Below are positions 57,443 to 64,000 of a DNA stretch of 64,000 nucleotides, piece after piece. Position numbers and translations under genes: made by a program. The notes beneath the pieces were generated by a model, which was not told the origin of the DNA, did not search any database, and was given only the letters and a program-made list of their open reading frames with translations. The DNA is from Oceaniglobus trochenteri (lineage in GTDB: Bacteria > Pseudomonadota > Alphaproteobacteria > Rhodobacterales > Rhodobacteraceae), in contig NZ_JACNMM010000013.1 in NCBI RefSeq assembly GCF_020529025.1, positions 43,449 through 107,448 of the forward strand, read 5' to 3'. The stretch's first letter is position 1, and each line of letters starts with the position of its first letter.

Positions 57443-58137
57443 TGCCGATCGTGCCGAGGATCTACACCTGGCGGCGCGAACTTGTGCCCACGGATCAGGT
57501 CTTCATGGCCGGGGGTACTTCGGTCGATGGTGGCATGACGCTGGGCGGCGCGCTGGTGCAAAGCCCGGAGCCCGGTGGCCGTGCCACCCTGATCATGGGG
57601 TTTGGCCTGCTGGCCCGGCGTGCGAACCTGGCTGCCAGCTGGACCTACAGCCGTGCGATGAATGGCGCGGTCTTCAGCATCCCCATCCGCTGCACCGACC
57701 AGCTGGTGGACCGTAAGGGCCTGTTGCCGCCCGCCACCGATGGCATTCCCTGGAGCGAGGGGCAGCCTTGGGGGAACGGCGAGAACTGGGGGTGGAATCC
57801 GACCGCGCCCCTGGTGGCGTCTGCTGGGCGGGGAACGGTCGAAGTGGTGACCGACCTTTCGGCCTACGGGCCGGTCCTTCAGGTGGGGCATGTGATCGGC
57901 TTTAGTGTCGATGGCGTCGATTCCGCCCATATCGTCATGGATATCGACTATGACGGCGACACGGCGACGATCGCAATACAGCCGCCGTTGCGCCGCGCGG
58001 TGACGGAAGATGTCCGCCTGCGCTTCCGCCCCTCGATGCTGGCCACCTGCCGAAACCCCGCCGAGTTCGCGGCGCCCTTCGGTCTGGGGCGGTTCACGCG
58101 GCCTGGATCGGCCCGTTTCGTCGAGGCGCTGATATGA
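57442..58137 (+). CDS. Distal tail protein, first of two
   Basis: A 231-residue protein of the distal tail region (MPIVPRIYTWRRELVPTDQVFMAGGTSVDGGMTLGGALVQSPEPGGRATL; beta-rich; ending RFTRPGSARFVEALI). Position after the tape measure, overlap of neighbours at both ends and beta character fit a hub or distal tail protein. The family is not securely named. Confidence 0.7.
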   Translation: MPIVPRIYTWRRELVPTDQVFMAGGTSVDGGMTLGGALVQSPEPGGRATLIMGFGLLARRANLAASWTYSRAMNGAVFSIPIRCTDQLVDRKGLLPPATDGIPWSEGQPWGNGENWGWNPTAPLVASAGRGTVEVVTDLSAYGPVLQVGHVIGFSVDGVDSAHIVMDIDYDGDTATIAIQPPLRRAVTEDVRLRFRPSMLATCRNPAEFAAPFGLGRFTRPGSARFVEALI

Positions 58138-58817
58138 GTGCCTTTTCCGATTTCATCCTGGAACAGACCGGAACCGCGAGTGATGCCTTCGACATCAAAG
58201 TCGTCGTGCGCCGCTGCTTCTTCTATGATTTCGACGGCTATCCGCTACGGCTTTGGGATGGGCAAGGGGTGCTGACGACGACGATGGGTGTCGGTGGCGC
58301 GGTGGAAACCCCCGCGGGAACACTGGCCAGCAATGAATGGATCGGCACCATTGATGGCGATGGTACGAACCGGCATCAATCGCCCGCGGTCTCGGACCAG
58401 CGCGACGGCATCTCGCCGCGCCTCGAGTTCACGATCCCCTTTATCGACGCCGCGACCTATGCCGCGCTGAAGGCCGACCAGGACCGCGCGCGGGGCCGGT
58501 CGATCACCGTCTATCGTGCCGCCTTCCGGCCTGGCGAAGGCATCGCGCCGCAAACGCCCATCGCCTTCAGCTATCGCCTCTCGATGAAGGGCGTTTCCTT
58601 TTCGCGGATGGTCAGTGGCGAACCGGGTGATGAGCGGCTGGTCTACTCGGCTACCGTGCTGGCGCGCGGCGCGGGCGAGGGGCGCAGCCTGTCGCCGCGC
58701 GGTACTTATACCGACACGTCGCAACGCGAGCGCGCCCGCCTGCTGGGCGTGGCCAGCGACAGCGGCTGTTCCTTCGTCGCGGCCAATGCGCAGAGGACCT
58801 ACCGTGCGGGCGGCTGA
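58134..58817 (+). CDS. Distal tail protein, second of two
   Basis: A 227-residue, beta-rich protein (FDIKVVVRRCFFYDFDGYPLRLWDGQGVLTTTMGVGGAVETPAGTLASNEW; RSITVYRAAFRPGEGIAPQTPIAFSYRLSMKGVSFSRM). It corresponds in place to the hub protein that receives the tip. It overlaps the peptidase gene by 14 bases. The family is not named with confidence. Confidence 0.7.
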   Translation: MSAFSDFILEQTGTASDAFDIKVVVRRCFFYDFDGYPLRLWDGQGVLTTTMGVGGAVETPAGTLASNEWIGTIDGDGTNRHQSPAVSDQRDGISPRLEFTIPFIDAATYAALKADQDRARGRSITVYRAAFRPGEGIAPQTPIAFSYRLSMKGVSFSRMVSGEPGDERLVYSATVLARGAGEGRSLSPRGTYTDTSQRERARLLGVASDSGCSFVAANAQRTYRAGG

Positions 58818-59184
58818 GACCCGCGCGCTGTGGCGGGCTTCGCAGTTCGCCTGGGGGCGGACGGATTGCCTGATGGCGCTGAGTGATCACGTTCTCAGAC
58901 TGACCGGGCGCGATCCCGCAGAGCCCTGGCGCGGCGCCTATGACGATGAGGTGGGCGCCCGCGCGATCTACGATGCCCATGGAGGGGTGATGAACCTTGT
59001 CAGCTACGCGATGGATCGTATCGGCTTGCCGGTCGGCGCGCCCTGCGACGGCGCTGCCCTCATCTGCGAACTGGGCGGGCAGCAGATCGGCGGGGCAATG
59101 GACGGAACCAGAGTGATATTCATGGCCGAGGGGCGGGGGGTGGTGCGCTGCCGTGCGCCCATCCTGCGGGCGTGGCCGCTGTGA
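58804..59184 (+). CDS. NlpC/P60-like tail peptidase (DUF6950 type)
   Basis: A 126-residue protein with a catalytic-Cys motif FAWGRTDCLMALSDHVLRLTG (Cys near residue 20) and the C-terminal GAPCDGAALICELGGQQIGGAMDGTRVIFMAEGRGVVRCR typical of DUF6950 proteins in Rhodobacteraceae phages and GTAs. It probably cuts peptidoglycan cross-links at DNA entry. The start is GTG, overlapping the previous gene. Confidence 0.8.
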   Translation: MRAAETRALWRASQFAWGRTDCLMALSDHVLRLTGRDPAEPWRGAYDDEVGARAIYDAHGGVMNLVSYAMDRIGLPVGAPCDGAALICELGGQQIGGAMDGTRVIFMAEGRGVVRCRAPILRAWPL

Positions 59185-61442
59185 GGATCCGCTGCGCCCT
59201 GCTGCTGTGCACGGCCCTGCTGATGCCGGTGCCGGCCTCGGCCGCCCCGGTGGCTGGCCTGTTCCTTGGCTTGCAGGTGGGGTTCAGCGGCGTGGCCCTG
59301 GGGGTGACGGCATCGACCGCCTTCACCATCGGGTATACCGTCGGGGCGTTCTTCAGCACCACGCTGGGGTCCCTCCTGCTGAATGCGGGGCTGAACCTTG
59401 CCATCGCGGCGTTGACCCGCCCCTCGGCCCCGACCATCGAGGCGGCGCGCGTCACATCGCGCAACGTGGATTCGCCGCGCTGGCAGGCCGGGGGGCCGGT
59501 CATGGTCGGCGGCGCGAATGGTCCCTTTGGCGAACATGACGCGGACGGGAATTTCTGGTTCATCACGGCCCATGCGGATGCCGAGATGACGGGTGAACCG
59601 ACCTACATGCTGGACAATATCGCGGTCACGCTCAGCGATGGCACCGACGGGTTCACGGCGGGCGATGTCCTGACCGATGAATTCTGCCTGACCGAGGAGA
59701 ATGATCCCTACGAGGGCAGCGGGACGAAGGTTCCACAATTCCGCCTTTACACGGTGACCCCGACAGCGGCGCAGGTCTATGGCGACCTGCCCGAGGATTT
59801 CACCGACGCTTTCCCGAACCTGCCGTCGGACTTCCGCCTGGCGGGCGTGGCCTTCACCATCATGCGGTGCAGCGCCGTTGCGCTGGAACATTACAGCAAG
59901 GTCTATCGCTGGCGGGGCTCCTTCAGCCTGGGCGAGCCCGCGGTGGCGGTCTATGCGAATTTCAACCGGATGTACGATCCGCGCAACGGCGATCACGATA
60001 TCGGCGATCCGGCCACATGGACCCCATCGGATGGCAATCCCGCCATCGTCTGGGCGTGGTTTCGCACCTCGCCCTTCGGGCGCAACCGGCCCATGGGCGA
60101 AGTGAACTGGGCGCGGGTGGCCCAGCAGGCCGACCTTTGCGACCAGACCGTGCTGGACCGGACGGCCAGCCCGATCCCGCGTTATCGCTGCGGCGTGGCC
60201 TTCCCGGACAACAAGCCGCGCGCCGAGTGCGAGGCAGAACTGCTGCTGACCTGCGATGGATTCGTGGTCTACGACGATGAGGGGCGCGCCTGGCCACGGG
60301 TCGGTGTCTACGAGGTGCCCGGGCTGACCTTCTCGGCGGCCCGTGATGTTCTGTCCGAACAGGTGCAGGTGGTGGATGATGGCGAGACGGCCGTCGATGG
60401 CGTGGTGGTGAATTACATCTCGCCCCATCACGGATATACCAAGCAGCCCTGCGCGCCCTGGCGCAACACGGCCTACTATGACGGTACGCGCGAGCCGAAC
60501 TACCTGACGCTCGATATCCTGGGGTGCCAGAGCCACAACCAGGCAGTGCGCCTTGCCAAGGCGATCGGGCTGCGCTCGGCTGCGACGCAACGGGTGGGGC
60601 TGGGCGTCACCATCAAGGGTATCCTGGCGGCCGGTGAGCGTGTCATCAATCTTGATCTCGATGACGAGGTGCAGGGCGAATACGAGATCGTCACGCCGGT
60701 CGAGCAGGACCCCACGGGCATGGCCGCAAGTTTTGCCGTCGTGCCGATGCAGTCCGACCGGTTCGATCTTGGCGCAGGCGAGGAAGGTCCGCCCCCGGCT
60801 TTGACGCCCGCGCTCGATATCGATGACACGATAGAGATTGCCGCCAACGTGGTGGTGACCGCCGTGCCAGTCGCAACCTCGGGTGGGGCTGCGGTGCGGC
60901 TTGAGGCGACCTTCGACGATCCGGCGCGGGTCGACCGGATTTTCCGGTTCCGTTACCGGACGGGAACGACGGCCCATGAGTATTTCGTGAGCGACATGGA
61001 AGAGGGGCAGGCCCGATCCGCGGTGGTGGATGACGGCCTGGTTTACCGGGTGTCCTGGCAGACGATCACGGCAGGCGGGCGCGCCACCGACTGGTCAGAC
61101 GAACGCGACACGCCGGAATTCGTGGACGTGATCGCCACGGCCGACCCGACGGCGCCCGCCGATCTTCTGGCCTTCGCGGCGGCCGATGGCGTGGGTGAAA
61201 GCGAAATCACCTTCGAAACCGCGAACGATGCAGCGCTGGTTGCCGTCAGCATCTACCGGGGCACCACTCCGGTCTTCGGAGATGCCTCCCTTGTCACGAC
61301 CCGCATCGTCGGGGCGAACAGCACACAATCCATCGTGATCGGGGGCCTGTCCGCCGGCACGCATTATTTCTGGGCCACGCCGATCAACGGATCGGGCGTT
61401 GCCGGGACGGCAGCCGGGCCGGACACCGCCACAATCACCTGA
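59181..61442 (+). CDS. Tail tip/host-specificity protein (J-like) with signal-like N-terminus
   Basis: A 753-residue tail tip protein. After the GTG start (coupled by GTGA) comes a Sec-like signal (IRCALLLCTALLMPVPASAAP) and two more hydrophobic segments (to about residue 75). The J-like body follows (RNVDSPRWQAGGPVMVGGANGPFGEHD; WAWFRTSPFGRNRPMGEVNWARVAQQADLCDQTV; CGVAFPDNKPRAECEAELLLTCDGFVVYDDEGRAWP), and a fibronectin-like region at about 540-750. An N-terminal hydrophobic block is known in several J-like tip proteins. Confidence 0.85.
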   Translation: MRIRCALLLCTALLMPVPASAAPVAGLFLGLQVGFSGVALGVTASTAFTIGYTVGAFFSTTLGSLLLNAGLNLAIAALTRPSAPTIEAARVTSRNVDSPRWQAGGPVMVGGANGPFGEHDADGNFWFITAHADAEMTGEPTYMLDNIAVTLSDGTDGFTAGDVLTDEFCLTEENDPYEGSGTKVPQFRLYTVTPTAAQVYGDLPEDFTDAFPNLPSDFRLAGVAFTIMRCSAVALEHYSKVYRWRGSFSLGEPAVAVYANFNRMYDPRNGDHDIGDPATWTPSDGNPAIVWAWFRTSPFGRNRPMGEVNWARVAQQADLCDQTVLDRTASPIPRYRCGVAFPDNKPRAECEAELLLTCDGFVVYDDEGRAWPRVGVYEVPGLTFSAARDVLSEQVQVVDDGETAVDGVVVNYISPHHGYTKQPCAPWRNTAYYDGTREPNYLTLDILGCQSHNQAVRLAKAIGLRSAATQRVGLGVTIKGILAAGERVINLDLDDEVQGEYEIVTPVEQDPTGMAASFAVVPMQSDRFDLGAGEEGPPPALTPALDIDDTIEIAANVVVTAVPVATSGGAAVRLEATFDDPARVDRIFRFRYRTGTTAHEYFVSDMEEGQARSAVVDDGLVYRVSWQTITAGGRATDWSDERDTPEFVDVIATADPTAPADLLAFAAADGVGESEITFETANDAALVAVSIYRGTTPVFGDASLVTTRIVGANSTQSIVIGGLSAGTHYFWATPINGSGVAGTAAGPDTATIT

Positions 61443-61455
61443 AAAAGAGGCCGAC

Positions 61456-64000
61456 ATGCCAATTTCCAAATCGCTTCAGGCGATCCTTGAAGGGTCGCCG
61501 GTTGATCCGACCTATCGTCCTGTCGCGTCCGAGCTGCGGCGAAAGCTGGAGGAGATCCAGCTTGTCGCCTCGCTGTCGGGCCTGTCGTATTTCGTCGATG
61601 AATTCGATGATCTTCCGGGGGGCACCGAGGGGCAGTTGGCCGTCGTGCTTTCCGATCCCGACGCAGCGAAGAGTGGCGTCTACCTCAAGGGCGCCGCGGT
61701 CTGGACGAAGACCTCGCAACTGCCCGAAGGCTTCGTCGATGCGCTTGGAGCGCTTGCCGAGTTGGCCACCGAGCGGGCGCAGCGCATTCAGGGCGACAAC
61801 CTGGAACGTGCAGCGCGCCAGGCTGCGGACGAAACGCTGGACGGAAGGATTGCGGTCGAGACCGGCGAGCGACGGACAGCCGACGCCACGTTGGCCAACC
61901 TGATCGCCGCCGACGGTGGCCTCTATCTTTCCACTGCCGCCGGATTGGCGGCAACGACCGATGGGCAGGCCTTTATCGTCTTCGAGGATGGTGCGACCGA
62001 TGTCTATCAGAACGACGCCGGGGTGGCCGTGCTGCAGGGGTCGTTCGCGTCGGTGAACGGGCTTGTCGCCGCCGGATACAAGCCCCGCGCCAGCGAACCG
62101 GTCCACGATGGCCTCAAGATGCGCATCGGGGGAAAGTGGTATTCCCCCGATTGGATCGTGCAGGTCGGCGCCGGGCAATCCAACAGGAAAGGCAACAACA
62201 ACGCGACGACGGGCGATCTGACCGGCTCTGGCGAGGTCTGGGCCTGGAACGGCACGGCGTGGGTTGAGGCGGCGCTTGGCGCGGAGCCGTTCAATGCGAG
62301 CGCCCCGACAGTCAACAGCATCGACTTTCATCAGGCCCACAGAATTTCGGTGGCCACTGGCCGACCGGTTGCGATGATCCTGCATGCGGTGCCGGGGTCG
62401 GGCATTGCCACTTGGCTGCCCTCGGTTCCGGGCGCCAACTGGACGGCGCTTGACGACAAGGTGGGCGAGGCGCTGACGGCGGGGTCCGGCATCCTCTGGG
62501 GCAGGGACAGCGTTGACCTGTTCGGGTGGTCGCAGGGCGAGAACGAATTCGACCTTGCGCCGCTCTATACCCTGTCCCAGGACCGCTATCCTGACCTGAT
62601 CACGGGCGCGCAGGGGGCATCCTGGGCCGGGTCCGACATGGTCTTTGTCGCGACCGAAATCCTCGATCAGGCGAGCGGCGGGACCGCCTACCGCGCAAAC
62701 GAGGAATGGGCCAAGGTGGTCGACAGCGGGAAGTTCCCGCGCGTCTATCTCGCTTCGTCCTGGGGTCTGACCTCGACCGGTATGGACGTGGGGCAGCAGG
62801 TGCATTTCAGCGGTGCAAGTCTGCAGGAGCTGGGGCATCGCAGCGCCGACATCTACCTTGGCAAATCGGCCGGCGTCACCTCGGCATCGGTCTACCGTGC
62901 TGCCGATGCCGCCGGGCAACTGGTCTGGAAGGAGCGCCCCTATACCCGGCTCCTCTCCCTGTCCCTGGATGCCAGCGACACCTACAATCAGGCGCTGACC
63001 GTCACCACCCCGGCAAACGGTGTGGGGGTGGTTTTCGAGGTCGACGATGTGCGCACCGAAGTGGTGTCGGCCGGCGGAAACGCCACGCTGATCCATGACA
63101 GCGCCACCCCGTCCAACGTGGTGATCTGGTATCCGGCAGACGCCATGCGCGATCAGCCGCCCTCGTTCTCCTCGGTCGCCGCCACGGGCGAGGGGAAGAT
63201 CCGGGCGGTGGTTCCCAACCCCCTGGCGTCGCTCGAAACCCTTTACCTGGCCAACCATCCGGTCCGCGGGCGCATGATCGCCGCCGATCTGCCACGAAGC
63301 CTGACGACGCTGCGTATCCAGGATGCGCCGGGCGTCATCTGGACGGATTTCGTTGCCGCTGACCTGCCGCCGAACCTGTCGCTGCTGAACCTCAACGACA
63401 GCCTTGTGCCTGCCGATGTGCAGGCCGCGATCACCGCCGAAAACGCCGCGCGGGGCGGGGCGATCGATGTGCAGAGCCTTGGCGTTTCGGCGGGGTTCAC
63501 GCCGCCCCAGCACTTTGCCACAATCACCACCCTGACGGCCGCCCTTGGTAAGGGGCTGGTCTTGCCCGAGGGCGCGCCGGTCACCGTGGGCGACAGCGCC
63601 AAGGGCAGCGCGCGGGTGCTCATCAAGGACAGCACTGCCCCGGCGATCAGCGGCTTCGCCCCGGCGGGGTTCCGGCCAGCGGCGGGGATGGCGCGGCCCG
63701 AGAACTTCGGCGTTGTCGGCGCCAATGACACTGCGGCGCTGACCTCATTTGAAAGCTACCGCAGCGCCGCGAACGAACGGGTCATCCATGTCTCGACCAG
63801 CGGCACCGGATCGGGTGCAACCGCTGGATCACCTGCCGATCTGAGCGGTGCCATCCGCTTGGTCAGGGCGCTCATGCTGGTCTCCGAAAACACCACCTTC
63901 ACCCTGCAGCTGGCGGCGGGCACCCATACGCCCGCGACGCGCCAGACGCTGGATGACCTGGAGTGGTCGTTCGGATCGAACCAACTGAAGATCCTCGGGG
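61456..64000 (+). CDS. Tail fibre/receptor protein with SGNH sialate-O-acetylesterase-like domain (partial)
   Basis: The frame is open from the ATG at 61456 to the right edge, at least 848 residues, and the C-terminus lies outside. A helical N-terminus (about 1-140) is followed by a region with an SGNH/SASA esterase pattern. GAGQSNRKGNN contains the nucleophile-type Ser242, GWSQGENEF contains Gln360-Gly361-Glu362, and VHFSGASLQELGHR contains His450. The usual Asp three residues before the His appears as Gln. Such domains remove O-acetyl groups from surface sugars. Later parts look beta-structured (HVSTSGTGSGATAGSPADLSGAIR near 785), like the start of a beta-helix. Confidence 0.8.
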   Translation, partial: MPISKSLQAILEGSPVDPTYRPVASELRRKLEEIQLVASLSGLSYFVDEFDDLPGGTEGQLAVVLSDPDAAKSGVYLKGAAVWTKTSQLPEGFVDALGALAELATERAQRIQGDNLERAARQAADETLDGRIAVETGERRTADATLANLIAADGGLYLSTAAGLAATTDGQAFIVFEDGATDVYQNDAGVAVLQGSFASVNGLVAAGYKPRASEPVHDGLKMRIGGKWYSPDWIVQVGAGQSNRKGNNNATTGDLTGSGEVWAWNGTAWVEAALGAEPFNASAPTVNSIDFHQAHRISVATGRPVAMILHAVPGSGIATWLPSVPGANWTALDDKVGEALTAGSGILWGRDSVDLFGWSQGENEFDLAPLYTLSQDRYPDLITGAQGASWAGSDMVFVATEILDQASGGTAYRANEEWAKVVDSGKFPRVYLASSWGLTSTGMDVGQQVHFSGASLQELGHRSADIYLGKSAGVTSASVYRAADAAGQLVWKERPYTRLLSLSLDASDTYNQALTVTTPANGVGVVFEVDDVRTEVVSAGGNATLIHDSATPSNVVIWYPADAMRDQPPSFSSVAATGEGKIRAVVPNPLASLETLYLANHPVRGRMIAADLPRSLTTLRIQDAPGVIWTDFVAADLPPNLSLLNLNDSLVPADVQAAITAENAARGGAIDVQSLGVSAGFTPPQHFATITTLTAALGKGLVLPEGAPVTVGDSAKGSARVLIKDSTAPAISGFAPAGFRPAAGMARPENFGVVGANDTAALTSFESYRSAANERVIHVSTSGTGSGATAGSPADLSGAIRLVRALMLVSENTTFTLQLAAGTHTPATRQTLDDLEWSFGSNQLKILG

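Noticed and set aside
59004..60977. A 657-codon minus-strand frame opposite the tail tip gene
   Set aside because: It is an antisense shadow of a clearly coding J-like gene coupled to its neighbours.
61435..63513. A 692-codon minus-strand frame opposite the tail fibre
   Set aside because: The plus strand carries an unbroken frame with phage-tail and esterase motifs that runs off the edge. The minus frame has none and lacks a ribosome site.

Overview
This window comes from a GC-rich alphaproteobacterium of the Rhodobacteraceae (roseobacter/Paracoccaceae type). The reasons are the gene families (GapR/DUF2312, DUF2270, an SSF-fused histidine kinase, a split YeeE pair with a BigR/SqrR-type regulator, a short-chain-fatty-acyl-type XRE regulator), tightly overlapping operons, and intergenic copies of a GC hairpin plus CCGGGATATTTG-like motif that I recall as common in this group. 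No species can be named from sequence alone.

Positions 1-30,700 are host chromosome. (i) 1-3754: an ABC importer (ATPase, two permeases, NMT1/THI5-like binding protein), probably for a pyrimidine-like compound. (ii) 4581-16889: acetyl-CoA synthetase, a Liv-type ABC importer with Tat-exported binding protein, a divergent XRE/short-chain-acyl regulator with three CTGTAAAG boxes in its promoter region, and a receiver protein, a small membrane protein and an SSF-fused histidine kinase. Together these look like a carboxylate (acetate) sensing, uptake and activation module. (iii) 16961-17914: an orphan FliM/FliN-like protein. (iv) 17946-20507: a sulfide/persulfide cassette with a TIGR01244 protein, two half-size YeeE proteins, a persulfide-dioxygenase-like MBL hydrolase and a divergent ArsR repressor whose two cysteines are spaced as in BigR/SqrR. 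(v) 20839-25236: an acyl-CoA dehydrogenase divergent from an APH-type kinase and a FadB-like protein. The kinase/dehydrogenase pair resembles 4-hydroxyacyl-CoA catabolism, and the FadB-like protein has lost recognisable catalytic residues in both halves. (vi) 25233-30639: small membrane protein, GapR, a sulfotransferase-like protein, a fused Fe3+-type permease, DsbB, a DedA-like protein and a zinc metallopeptidase.

At 30,716-30,799 lies tRNA-Leu(CAA). A tyrosine integrase sits just beyond it and faces it, and everything from there to the right edge is one siphovirus-type prophage whose right end is outside the window. Its left arm (30,915-36,958, leftward) carries integrase, an excisionase-like HTH protein, a short C5-methyltransferase-like protein, a DUF5131 protein and many start/stop-coupled small ORFs. 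The immunity region (36,959-39,204) has an S24-type CI repressor, a probable lysogenic operon (lipoprotein plus two small proteins) closed by a clear terminator, a Cro-like gene, and four copies of a GGGAAANTTCCC operator at the two outward promoters. The rightward early operon (38,986-44,481) is a chain of ATGA/TGATG-coupled genes. It includes an N6-adenine methyltransferase, a replication-type protein followed by a GGGACA iteron-like cluster with a perfect inverted repeat, and a NusG-like protein.

From 44,716 the late operon follows HK97/lambda order: HNH, terS, terL, portal, S49 protease, a lower-GC inserted gene, major capsid, decoration-like protein, connectors, tail tube, tail chaperone with a -1 frameshift site on A9, tape measure, two distal tail proteins, an NlpC/P60-like peptidase, a J-like tip protein with an N-terminal signal-like segment, and a tail fibre carrying a sialate-O-acetylesterase-like (SGNH) domain that runs off the edge. 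No lysis genes were recognised, so they probably lie further right. I found no CRISPR array, rRNA or insertion sequence. No stretch over 300 bases is without an annotated gene unless the low-confidence gene at 49,628 is rejected, in which case 49,587-50,105 would be empty.
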